Shown here: positions 36,175 through 46,480 of the stretch, one piece after another
How positions within the stretch are numbered: the stretch's first letter is position 1
Layout of the letters: every line of letters starts with the position of its first letter
Origin: Litsea cubeba
Taxonomy: Eukaryota; Streptophyta; Magnoliopsida; Laurales; Lauraceae
NCBI GenBank assembly: GCA_012931725.1
Contig: CM022948.1
Location: 69,976,444 to 70,040,443, forward strand
DNA length: 64,000 nt
Direction: 5' to 3'
The notes under the pieces: generated by a model
Database searches by the model: none
What the model was told of the DNA's origin: nothing
Seen by the model: only the letters and a program-made list of their open reading frames with translations
Translations under genes and position numbers: made by a program

Positions 36175-37010
36175 TATTTGAATAAAAATATATCATTTTT
36201 TTAAAATTTCATCACAAATATGTTCTTTTAATGATTCATGATCATTGTATGGTATGTAAATGATTGATCTACATACTTTTATGCTAGATCTACATATTTA
36301 GGATTTTGAAAATGATTTTATTAAATCTTTATTTTTCTAAAAATAATTATTGTTAATTGTTAGAGTATTTATGATACTAAATGCTTATTTATAATGTGTA
36401 GATGATAGATCTACATCTACTCATTGTCATAAACATGATTCAGATTTTTATTTTAATTATTTTATTTTTGGATTTTCTAATATTTGAATTATAATATATC
36501 ATTTTTTTGGGATTTCATCATAAATATGTTCTTTTAATGATTCATGATCATTGTATGATGTTTAAATGATTGATTTACATACTTTTATGCTAGATCTACA
36601 TATTTAGGAATTTGAAAATGATTTTATTAAATCTTTATTTTTTCTAAAAATAATTGTTGTTAATTGTTAGAGTATTTATGAATTATGATACTAAATGCTT
36701 ATTAATAGTGTGTAGATGATAGATCTACATCTACTCATTGTCATAAACATAATTTAGATTTTTATTTTATTTAATTTATTTTCAGATTTTATAATTTTTG
36801 AATTATAATATATCATTTTTTGGGGATTTCATCATAAATATGTTCCTTTAATGATTCATGATCATTGTGTGGCATGTAAATGATTGATTTACATACTTTT
36901 ATGCTAGATATATATATTTAGGACTTTGAAAATGATTTTATTAAATCTTTAATTTTTTCTAAAAATAATTGTTCAAGTGTATTTAATATTTATGATACAT
37001 TAACTACCAA
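36175..37010. repeat. Three copies of an about 310-bp A+T-rich unit in the hAT intron
   Basis: ATGATTCATGATCATTGT recurs at about 36231, 36539 and 36851, with flanking GATCTACATATTTAGGA and CTAAAAATAATTGTT. The third copy is partial. Confidence 0.8.
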
Positions 37011-37098
37011 AGGCTTAGGACTTTGAAAATGATTTTATTAAATCTATAATTGTTGTTAGAGTATTACTATTATATGAATGTCTTATTTTATAGGAACA

Positions 37099-37633
37099 AT
37101 GGTGCGTGACATAGATCCGGCATGGAGTCACGGTGAAGCAGTAGGAAGTAGAAGCAAAATAAAATGTAATTATTGTGAAAGGTTCTCAATGGAGGGATTA
37201 CCCGATTGAAACAACATTTGGCACATGTATCAGGACATGTGATAAAATGTCCGAAAGTGCCACCAAATGTGAGAGCTGAAATGCAGGGGCTCCTTAAGAC
37301 TCTTGCACAAAAAAAAGTAGTACAAGAAAGAAGAAGAACCGAGGAATTTGAAGCATGCAGAGAAGAGGTTTTTGGTTCCTCTGATGATGACGATGAAGAC
37401 CCGGAAATGACAAGGGCTAGGAGAGAAAGTGTAAGGGCACTTCAGGAGGAGGAAGAAAGGAGAAGAATGCAATATGAAGCAGCAGCTAGAGGTAGCCAAT
37501 ATGAGCAGGGTGGTTCATCCGGATCAGGGGGAGCGAGTTTGCGTCGGGCATTTAGTCATAAACAACCCCGTCAAGACCAGACATTGAGGAGGTTGAAAGA
37601 CCTCCTGCACAGGCACCTCGTAGACATTGAGCA
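37099..37633 (+). pseudogene. hAT transposase N-terminus (BED zinc finger), frameshifted
   Basis: ATG at 37099 opens MVRDIDPAWSHGEAVGSRSK and continues into KCNYCERFSMEG. After a one-base loss near 37197 the second frame reads LKQHLAHVSGHVIKCPKVPP. Together they give the C-x2-C ... H-x(n)-H/C BED-type DNA-binding finger of plant hAT transposases. An acidic Ser/Asp/Glu stretch and a Gln/Arg/Gly-rich linker follow. The RNase H-like catalytic core and dimerisation domain are absent. Non-functional. Confidence 0.8.
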
Positions 37634-38234
37634 GGTTGTTTGATTGAATTTCTGAGTTAGACTACCCTCTTCTTTAGTTTTGGAGAGTTTTGAAAGCCAG
37701 TGAACCTAGACAGTGACCGTAGGATCCTATTTGTTTTGAGTGGTCATTGTGGAGATATTCTCTTTGATTTCTAGAAATTCCCATTTTAGCTTCGTTTGAC
37801 TAATCTCGTCATTCCCTACAACCTTTGTGTTCACTCCGTACCCATTCGAAGCTCCAAAAATCAGTTTTTCCAGCCCTGGGGGCAAAACCAATCTTTTCAC
37901 ATTGAATTTGGAACCTAAATTTTGAGATCTCAGAACCTTGCCAAATATATACTTTCTGGAAACTAGATTTTATGAGAAACATTCTCTCTTCTTTGTCAGT
38001 CGCATCCGAGGCCCAAAAAATTGATGTTTTAACCCTTAAAATCCCAAATCTTCCAATATTTTGATCCATTTGACCGAACAGTTGACTTTTTTTGTGGACC
38101 TCGGAAGTATGTCAATAATAAACTTGTTGGAAAGATAATTTTGTGCCGAACACTTTTCATATTTCAAGTTTCTTGATGCAAGGTCTAGAAGCCCTCTAAT
38201 TTCCATTTCTAGTGTGGACCCCACACCCACCCAT

Positions 38235-38242
38235 TATAAAAA
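38235..38242 (+). promoter_or_regulatory. TATA box of L2 3' LTR
   Basis: TATAAAAA followed about 20 bases later by a C+T-rich leader (CCCTCTTCTCCTCCCTC). The equivalent site in the 5' LTR is changed to TACAAAAA. Confidence 0.55.
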
Positions 38243-39281
38243 GTACCAACCCTCTTCTCCTCCCTCATTTTCCCCCTCTCCATCGACTGCAACCTCCCAG
38301 CTACAGTACCAGCAGCCTTCTTCTCCCTTTTCTTCCATTTCTCTTGCTCAAATGGAGCCTCCAAGCCACCAATCCGATGAGGGAGCTCCGACAACTTCTT
38401 CTCCTTCATCTCCTCTCTCGTTTGACTCCATTTTTGTGCGAATCTCAGCTGGACAACCCCTATTTCAAGCTCTTTCTTGTTGATTGATGGCCCTAGAGGT
38501 AAGGACTCCTTCCCATCTTGTATTATTGAGCAATGGCATCCCCTTAGGTCCTATTTCTTAGCCTTGTTTGAACCCATTCCTTGTCTTTATTGATTTTTCT
38601 AAGATGGGTTTGTTTTTGGGGGTTTTCTTGGTTTTCCTTGTAGGGTGATCTTGATAGTGTTTTGAGCTTGGATTTGCTTAGCTTGGACCCAAGGCAAGTG
38701 GATGAATGGATGATTTCAAGTGTTAACATGTTTTATGAGAAAAATATGAATTTTCATTACTTATTCTTAATGATTTAATACTTACCTTTAATCATGCTTT
38801 TCACGATGACTTTTTATTGCTTTTGAAAGGATGATTTTTGAATGCTAACATGTTTATGGAAAATCTTGATTTACATTAATTATTTTTGGTGATCTCATAT
38901 GTGTTCTCATCTATGTTTTTGATATAGTTTCCATTGCTTTTAAAATGCATATTGATGAGTCTTGTTACATTGTTTAATATCTTGGAAATGGTCGCATATG
39001 ATTTTGTTAAAGCTTGTTTATGGTACATATGGATTTTCATGAATGATGGGTCATCACTTGATTGAATGTGTTGAAATGGATGGTTGTATGAATGGGATTT
39101 TGATGGAAGGATGGATGAGGTTGAATAGGGAATCTGAAGTGTTGGGAATGGACATTTTGAATGATGAAATGGAGGAGCATTTGGCTCACTTTATTACATG
39201 GATCTGACCCTTAAAAATGAGAAGTGTTTGGAGAAAGAAGGGACTGAAAATAACTTCAGAAATCTGCTCCCGCAGTAATGT

Positions 39282-39541
39282 CGATAAGCTTGTCGGCTCA
39301 CCGACAGCCAACCGACAGGTGACCGACAATAGTTCGGTCCCAATTCCAGAGAGCTGCATTTTTCTATAAATTCTGATGCTGAAGTGTTGGTCAGCCGACA
39401 GTGAACCGACAAACCCTCGGTTCCAATTCCTTAGAACTGTTTTCTCCCCATTTCTGGACTCGGCTAGCCGTCAGTCAGCTTGTCGGTCGACCGACATGAC
39501 CCTGTCGGTTAACCGACAAGCCAACCGAGGGTTGACCGAAA
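39282..39541. repeat. TCGGT-NN-ACCGA palindrome cluster, L2 3' LTR
   Basis: Same arrangement as 31519-31787, with both full palindromes retained. Confidence 0.9.
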
Positions 39542-40981
39542 TGTCAATCCTAATGGATTTCTTTTGGAGAACTTGTGGAACTATATGGGAGCAGAATGTG
39601 GAACTACATTGAAGAAGAAACCCATCATCCTAATTTTGTTAAAGGTCTTCTAGACTTGCCAATGTGTTAAGGTCCCGGATTGTCTCTAATTCTTATGGAG
39701 TACCAAATAAATGTTAAATCGACAAACGAGACCCTATTTACATTGATTCAAATCTTGGACCTTTAACACTTAGCCAGGAGAATGTTGGAGATCCATTCAT
39801 GTTTATCTTGACCCGAATTGTATTTGTACTTTTCAAACATCATATCTTATGATTTGGACTTGCTCCGAAAGTATTGAAAAATGTGTTTAGCTTTTGCTAA
39901 CCCATATATGCTCTACCCGATATGAATGTGCATTTGTGCCTATGGGCACCCCGTTCCGTTATTATGGATTTGTTTTGATTTCTTGCATTTGACCTACGAG
40001 TCGGCACCACTAAGCTTGGACAACCTTGTTGGTTTGATCCACCGACTTGGAGATCCCCCCCTCCTGTTTAGTCAGCTGCAGTCTGGAATCTGCAGAGTTT
40101 TTACCTGGTTCGCTACCGTGGTCCCGTAGAGTGTATATATGTATATTATAGTATTTTATCATTGTCCCTCCTCACCTTGTGTGACCGAGGTCAATGATCC
40201 TGTAGGGTATGTGCTCTCATTACTTTAGTGAGAGAGGATTTGGCTTTGTGTGGTTACTATCTTGACAGTTCCCGATCCTTGATACCCTTACTGTTTTAAA
40301 TATACATACTTCATACGTGTTTTAAATGAATCCCCGATTTGTTAAATGTTCATGTTTTGTACATGTTTTAAATGAATTCCCGTTTTGTCAAATATCCATG
40401 TTCTACACGTTTTAAATGAATACATGTTTTGCTAGATATTCAAGTTTTATACATGCTTTAAAGGAATACATGTCTTGTCAAATATTCATGTTTTATACCC
40501 GTTTTATATGAACACAGGATTTTGTCAGATGTCCACGAATTTCTATACATTTTAATTATGTATAGTTTTTTATCAAATAGCGTGATTTATCATATGTTTT
40601 ATTCTTCAATATATTGTTTATATCCTTTCACCCACCTGCCAGACCGTCGTGTCTGACCCACTACGTTGGTACTCAGGTTCAGATTTCTTGCCCGAGATGA
40701 GTGCACGTTTTGGCTATGGAGCCATGAGCTTGCATGTTGTTTTGTCGGCTATGTCGTGTAGACATTGAGCTTGACGTCGGAGCTACGTCACATATGGGGT
40801 AGTGATTATTAGCTTGTTTTGTATGGCTTTTACTAGCCCTTTTTCTCGGGATTATAATTAAAATACCTTGTTATTTGTAACTTGAACATATGTGGGAATA
40901 TAATATCCAGATATTGTCACCTCTGTATTTTATTATAATGGTTTTGTTGCAGTCTGATATGTTCATTGATAAGATAGTTAA

Positions 40982-42040
40982 ATGCTTGGGTTGAGCACGA
41001 CGCGGAATCCAATGGCCACGGACTTCTGGTCGCAATGCCACGAAAGCTTTCGCAAAAATATTCAGGATGTGTTGGAACGTGTTATCCTCACACACGCTGA
41101 TCTTGGGCGAAAAATAAACTCCAGGTCGACCTCAACTCCCCGGACTATCGTCTTTGGGACGCTGGGACCATTCCCACTTCCCGAAGAGCAAACTGCTCCT
41201 TCCAAGAAGCAAAAGCTCGCCTCTCAACGTGTCACTACCGTGACACTAGAGGCGAGCATCAAAAGGCCCGAAGCCCGTGGCACCCCCATGAAGCCTCGAC
41301 CCAAAAACGACCAGGTCTATCTCAAGACTTGGTCCCCAAGACCTTCACCGAAACAAAGAAGGTCCCAAACATCCACCAAGCCAGCATACCTGGCCCCACT
41401 CAAGGAGAACCAGTTCTACCCTCTTGCCTACATGAAAGAGGAGAGACCCATCTCCAACCTGACTCCCAAGTCAACCCAGCATGAGCCGGCTTGTTCTTAC
41501 AAGCCCAAAATCAAGTCATGCATCTCAAGGCCTCTGCAAGCACCTGCAAAGGCCTACAATCCTTCGGTTCGACCCTTCATATCTATAGGGGCCAAACTTG
41601 AAAATTTCAAAGCTTCGCTGCAACAGGCGAAGGACCGGGTTCGCATCCTGTCATTGCCCAGTTGCGAAGAAGACAGGCTCGGCTGCTGCACCCAAGGGAG
41701 CACATCCTTCAATGTCAAAGCTCGGCCAGAGCTGACCAAAGCTCAAATTACTTGTCGTATACGCCGCCGCGCGTCGTATCGACAAAAGAGACTAAAGAAG
41801 CAAAAGACCCAGCCTCCTACACTTCAAGTCTCTCCCAAATGGGTCGAAAAAGAAAGACCCAACCAAATTGCTGCTGTCCATATGGTTGGAAAAACCAGAA
41901 GACACCAAAAGTCAGCAACAAAAATCCATATCCGACGTCCGGTGACCCGCAGCGTCTCCAGGACAAGAAGACATCCAGAAGAATCCCCTGCTCCTTCAAG
42001 CAAAGGATGGCAGAGTGATCCTTCCTCAAGCTCTTCATAA
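40982..42040 (+). pseudogene. Chimeric frame: L2 LTR start fused to a basic ORF upstream of L1 gag
   Basis: The first roughly 45 codons (MLGLSTTRNPM to about ADLGRK) are read from the L2 3' LTR. From about 41119 the sequence is unrelated to L2 and stays open to 42040, giving a Lys/Arg/Pro/Ser-rich product without a domain I recognise. It ends six bases before the gag start. Some Tat/Ogre-type gypsy elements carry an extra ORF before gag, and the downstream part could be its remnant. A host gene is unlikely. Confidence 0.55.
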
Positions 42041-42046
42041 AAAAGA

Positions 42047-43276
42047 ATGAGCCCCAACTCAGTCACCAGGATAGTTTCTTCGTTCGAATCTCAAGGGATG
42101 AACGTCCTGGCTACAAATTCTGAGCCACCACCCCGCAATCCACCTCAAGATGATGCGATCACACGCATCCAGCAGTTGGAACAAGGCCAGCAGAGGATTG
42201 AAACTCTGATGGAAAACCTTCTCCTCGCCTTCCAAAATCAGGCGAACAATGAACCTCCTCCAAATCGTCAAGATGATGACGTAAACGGAGAAGAAAATGA
42301 GTCACGCGCCCTTACCAAAAAGGACGTAGACAGTATTCTTGCAAAAGTAAAAGAAGAGGATATACTCAAGGAGCATGGGATCAAACCTCCATACCCCTTA
42401 TGGATGGACTCGGTCCCGTTCCCAACAAAATTCAAGCATCCTACTCTCCAAACATATACGGGGAAAGGATCAGCCAGACAGCACGTCATCAACTTCAAGA
42501 TCCTGACGGGAGCTATCGCGGATCAAGATGCACTCAAGATCCGCCTCTTTGCAAGTACCCTAAAAGGTACGCCCTTCGATTGGTACTCCACTCTGCCGGA
42601 GGACTCCATCCAAAATTGGGTCATGCTAGAGACACGCTTCCTAACTCACTTCAAAGGTGAGGATCATCCCGCTACTATGGCTCAGCTGTGCAGCCTAAAA
42701 CAGAGGGAGAATGAGTCAACATATGACTTCATTCACAATTGGAAAGCAATGGCGTACAAATGCTCTGATGTACTGCCACAAACGTCGCTAGTCGGCATTT
42801 GCCGAAACAACATGATAGCTAGAATCCGCTCCATGATCATCGGCAACAAATCAAAGAACCTGGGAGAACTCCTAGAAGCTTCCATGGAAGCTGAAACGGT
42901 GATTAAAGACCTCAATAGACAGAAATCATCAAGAAAAGAGCCAACCGCCATTGCAACCTTAAAAACAAAGAAAAACGAGGTCCTCAATGTGCAGACCAAG
43001 TCAGCTCCTCAGCCACCAAAGAAAGCTGAAAACAAAGCTGCTGGTAAGAGACCTGAACTCTCAGATGCCTTCAAAGAGCAAGTGGAAAAGAAATACCCGT
43101 TCGATGAAGATGTTGATGAAATCTTCGGGGCCCTCATGGTGAACAGCAAGCTCACTTTGCCTGAACACAAAAGACCGGGTGATGTTGGCAAAACCAACGA
43201 TCCTCGGTACTGTCCATACTACCCCAGAAGGCCCATTTTTCATCGTTTTTTGCGATTCGAAGCTTCCGACTTCTAG
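42047..43276 (+). CDS. Gypsy-type retrotransposon Gag (L1 element), C-terminus replaced
   Basis: Gag forms the virus-like particle that packages element RNA. The frame is open for 409 codons. After a Gln-rich start come PYPLWMDSVPFPTKFKHPTL, YTGKGSARQH, GTPFDWYSTLPEDSIQNW and FKGEDHPATMAQLCSLKQ, the pattern of the plant retrotransposon gag (capsid) domain. It continues to NDPRYCPYYP, normally just before the RNA-binding knuckle. From about 43235 the frame runs into L1 LTR sequence and ends at RFLRFEASDF, so the knuckle, protease and all of pol are deleted. Confidence 0.8.
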   Translation: MSPNSVTRIVSSFESQGMNVLATNSEPPPRNPPQDDAITRIQQLEQGQQRIETLMENLLLAFQNQANNEPPPNRQDDDVNGEENESRALTKKDVDSILAKVKEEDILKEHGIKPPYPLWMDSVPFPTKFKHPTLQTYTGKGSARQHVINFKILTGAIADQDALKIRLFASTLKGTPFDWYSTLPEDSIQNWVMLETRFLTHFKGEDHPATMAQLCSLKQRENESTYDFIHNWKAMAYKCSDVLPQTSLVGICRNNMIARIRSMIIGNKSKNLGELLEASMEAETVIKDLNRQKSSRKEPTAIATLKTKKNEVLNVQTKSAPQPPKKAENKAAGKRPELSDAFKEQVEKKYPFDEDVDEIFGALMVNSKLTLPEHKRPGDVGKTNDPRYCPYYPRRPIFHRFLRFEASDF

Positions 43277-44706
43277 GATTTTCCAAAATTCATTCTTTTG
43301 AGACACCAAATCCTTCAACATCCGTCAAAACCACGGGTCAATCATCAAGAGTATAAACATCAACATTGATCGCCAACCGGTCAACCAAAAAAAGTGTGCT
43401 TTCTACCCGACCGATCGAGAAATCGACAGGATAGATGGCACCGACCCGCCGTTGGCAACCAATATCTGAAGTTACATGGTCATCCGATGTTGATCTACAT
43501 GAAGATCCAACGATGATCGTCGCCAGAAGAATCCCAAAAGACGCGGCACGGCCCGCGACTCTTCAACTGCTCGGCGACCACTTAATGCGATTAATTGACT
43601 AGCTTTATTGCAGTCATTAATTCATTTCGTTGGACGGCCCAATCAAAACCAAGAAAATGGAAGTTACAAGTAAATTGATTCATGACATTTAACCCATGAA
43701 ACTCCTCCCATCATGGCGATTAAAGGCGATTAAATGCCCTCAATCTCCACTGGCCAATCAGAAGCTAAGAAAAAGGAGTTACAAAATAAAGGAATTAATC
43801 CCTGTAACTCCTCCCATTATGCGGCTTAATGACAATAAAAGCCCATAAACCCTCCTAAATGGCTACCAAGAGCCTATAGATAGGAGAGCATCCCAAGCAT
43901 TCCAGAGACATCAGAAAATCCAGAAATCCAGATAGACAAAGGCATCAGAAATCTAAGAGAAAGAAAGAGAGAAAACTCTGTGAAGTTTTGCACCAACCAC
44001 CACTACAAGGTGACAAAAGTCCTTTGGGGGGTACCCCCCTAAGGTCTTTGCCTTCTCCTTCTGCCTCCAATGGCTTAGACGTGGCTTTTCAGCCCGTCTA
44101 CTTAGTTTTTTATTGGACATAGGACCTCCTTTTGGTCTTTGTCCTCTAAAAACCTGAGGTTATAGCCAAGCCAAGCGAATCAAGAGCATCATCTGTTTTC
44201 ATCTGCATGGATGATGGCGAAGTCCATACATGGCTTGCGACCGTCAATCTGAACGAGTCCCCCATAATCTCCTGAGAAGTTAGATCATCCTTTTCTTGCT
44301 TTTCATTGTAGTTTGTATTTTTCCAAAAGAGACAAAAATCACAACTCTTGTCTTTCATTATTGATAAGAATTGTAAATCGGCTATAGACGCCAAAATCGG
44401 GTATAAACGCCAAAAATCGGCTATAAATGCCAAAAAATCGCCTTTCGCGGCAAATCAAGAAAAATGTATCTTTTCTTAAATATATGTGCAATGGAAAACT
44501 TGAAAGAAGTTGATTTCCTTTTTACTTGCGAAGGTCGATCTCCGGATCACCACTTGCAATTCCAAGTAAAATAGAAAATCTGGCACACCCACACACAAAA
44601 AATGTTGATACCCGCTTTCTGCACCCTGGGTGCGAAAGGGTCGTACCCAACGGACTCCCACGTCCGCCGACCTTGGTAGCACCGAGCATGAACGCGCGGT
44701 CCATCA
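43235..44706 (+). mobile_element. L1 LTR 3' part, joined directly to gag
   Basis: Collinear with 25800-27294 of the complete L1 LTR, including CCAACCGGTNAACCAA, CCATTGGCTTAGACGTGG-like and TCCATCA at the end. The LTR 5' half and all pol sequence are missing at the junction near 43235. Confidence 0.75.
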
Positions 44707-45333
44707 GGGTCGTGACAGGAGAGAAGATGGCTGAGAAATGAGGAAGAACACTCTTGTTAATGTTCAGCTGTTGCAGGAAAATGGAGATGAAGAAGAGAGA
44801 ATGTGGGTTTTGAGAGAGTTTAAGTGGGTTGTGGGCCCCATTGGCCCTCAAAATTTCACATGGCTAGAACTATCATTTGTAGGTCCCGAATGCGATCGAC
44901 GAAGAAGAGAAACTTGATCGTCGAAATATCTAGTTTCCAAAAAGTGTATTTTCCTCATTATTTGCAAATATCAAAATTCACGCATAGATTTGGCGTGAAA
45001 GGTTATTTTTGCCCTTTTTCTCAAAAAACGTGATTTTTGAGTTTCAAATTCAAATGGAAGAAACATAAAATTTGTTGAGGTCAATAAAACAAATCGAAAT
45101 AAGTAAAAATCTTAATTTTTGAAATAAAAGGTAAATTCCCACACGAACACTCATCACACGGGCCACCTCGGGCCGGGTCAAACCAAGCTCAACGGCTCTC
45201 AAAATTCTCCAAAGCTATGAAAAATCTTTTCAAACTCACAAACGTAGCCAAACCACTTCTAATCTCACTTCAAAAAAACTAATCCACAACTAGGACAACA
45301 CTAAACACGAGAATTTGGGGTCGGGGTCTTACA
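44707..45333 (-). mobile_element. L2-related LTR 5' end, minus strand
   Basis: In reverse complement it begins TGTAAGACCCCGACCCC and shares GTGTTTAGTGTTGTCC and GTGGATTAG-type spacing with the L2 LTR start. It is cut at 44707 where L1 LTR begins. Confidence 0.55.
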
Positions 45334-46480
45334 AGTATCCCATAAAATCAGTGGAGAGATATTCACCTCCTCGATCTGATCGAAGAGTCTTTATACTTTT
45401 ACCTAATTGCTTTTCCGCTTCCGCTCGAAACTCTTTGAACATTTCAAAAGCCTCGGACTTGCGGTGCATAAGGTATATGTATCCATAGCTTGAGTTATCA
45501 TCGGTGAAAGTGATGTAATACTCATATCCTCCTCTCGCTCTAACATTTATGGGTCCACACACATCAGTATACACTAACTCCAATAAATCTTTGGCCCTAT
45601 TTTCCTTAGATGAAAAAGGTCTTTTGGTCATTTTGCCTTCCAGGCAGGACTCACAAACAGGCATTAGTTCTACCACCAATGAAGGCAAGATACCATCTTT
45701 CTCTAGCCTGTCAATCTTGTTTAGGTTTATATGACCTAGCCTCAGGTGCCAAAGTTTTGTTGGATTAAATGAAGGTGACTTCCTCTTTAATAATGGTCTA
45801 TTAATAATTTTGTTGTCATGTATCTCATACATTATGGGAGTTAACAAATAAAGGCCATTGATTACATTGCCAGAACATATAAAAGTACCATTCCTCTTTA
45901 TGACAACTTCAGCACCAAAAGAAATAGAATAACTTTTATTCACCAAACTAGAAACTGCAATTAAATTCCGCCTTAAAGACAGTACAAATAATGTATCTGA
46001 CAAAATCAGCTTATTATTTGAAAATAGTAAAGTAACAGCTCCCACTAAAATCACCTCAGGCTTAGCATCAGATCCTAGGTTGACAATGATTTTGCCGTCA
46101 CTAAGCCTCTTGGTTTCTCAGAACCCCTACAACGAATTACAGATGTGATTAGTTGCACCAGAGTCAACACACCAGGATTCTAAAGTACTAGTTGCAAAAC
46201 TAACTTCAAAAACAAGATACTCAATCATACCTGAGGTCTTTTTCTTAGACAGAAAATCATGATAATTACTCTTCCAATGTCCTGTCATACCATAGTGGAA
46301 ACACTTTCCCTTTGCTCCCACACCCTTAGCCTTGGCCACACCACCAGTAGTACCATTCTCCACCTTAGGACCCTTGGGGACTGATTTTTTCTTGCCTTTC
46401 TAGCCTTTGCCTTTCAGCTTGGACCTGGCAAATGACTTTTCTGTCATGAGGGTTGTTGGCTTTTTCTTCATGATCCCCTC
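45334..46480 (-). pseudogene. Copia polyprotein fragment: knuckle, protease, GAG-pre-integrase, partial integrase
   Basis: Minus-strand frames in order: a Lys-rich segment with CFHYGMTGHWKSN (zinc knuckle, last Cys changed), then WCVDSGATNHIC (aspartic protease). After a frameshift near 46120 comes LWHLRLGHINLNKI (GAG-pre-integrase), then CESCLEGKMTKRPF and YTDVCGPINV, and finally DDNSSYGYIY and LRSDRGGEY (integrase core). This is the Ty1/copia order. It is cut before the end of integrase, with a stop near 46402. No reverse transcriptase is present. Confidence 0.85.

Larger units (their letters stand above)
35613..37633 (+). mobile_element. Truncated hAT transposon inside the L2 3' LTR
   Basis: The 5' part (35630-35820) is packed with TATCGGCCGATA-type palindromes, as in hAT subterminal regions. 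A C+T-rich leader exon ends at 35957 with a GTAAGA donor. The 1.1-kb intron (to TAG at 37093) contains three copies of an about 310-bp A+T-rich unit. Transposase exon sequence follows and stops abruptly at 37633, where L2 LTR resumes. The catalytic domain and 3' terminus are missing. Confidence 0.75.
29777..41118 (+). mobile_element. LARD-like non-autonomous gypsy-type element (family L2)
   Basis: The order is 5' LTR (29777-33404), a gap of three bases, primer site (33408-33420), a 2-kb internal region without gag or pol, polypurine tract (35443-35454), and 3' LTR (35455 to about 41118) interrupted by a truncated hAT transposon. The last roughly 60 bp of the 3' LTR are missing where L1 gag sequence begins. 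Long LTRs around a short non-coding body match the LARD concept. The two LTRs differ at few positions by eye, so insertion was comparatively recent. Without the right end no target duplication can be checked. Confidence 0.8.
35455..41118 (+). repeat. L2 3' LTR, interrupted and truncated
   Basis: Begins TGTGAGAACC. It is split after 35612 by a hAT fragment, and an 84-bp stretch (35529-35612) is repeated at 37634-37717 on the far side. It then runs collinear with the 5' LTR to about 41118. It keeps an intact TATAAAAA at 38235-38242 and the palindrome cluster at 39282-39541. Confidence 0.85.

Noticed and set aside
35529..37717. 84-bp direct repeat as a target-site duplication
   Set aside because: Far longer than any hAT target duplication (8 bp), so it is reported as a repair-type duplication instead.
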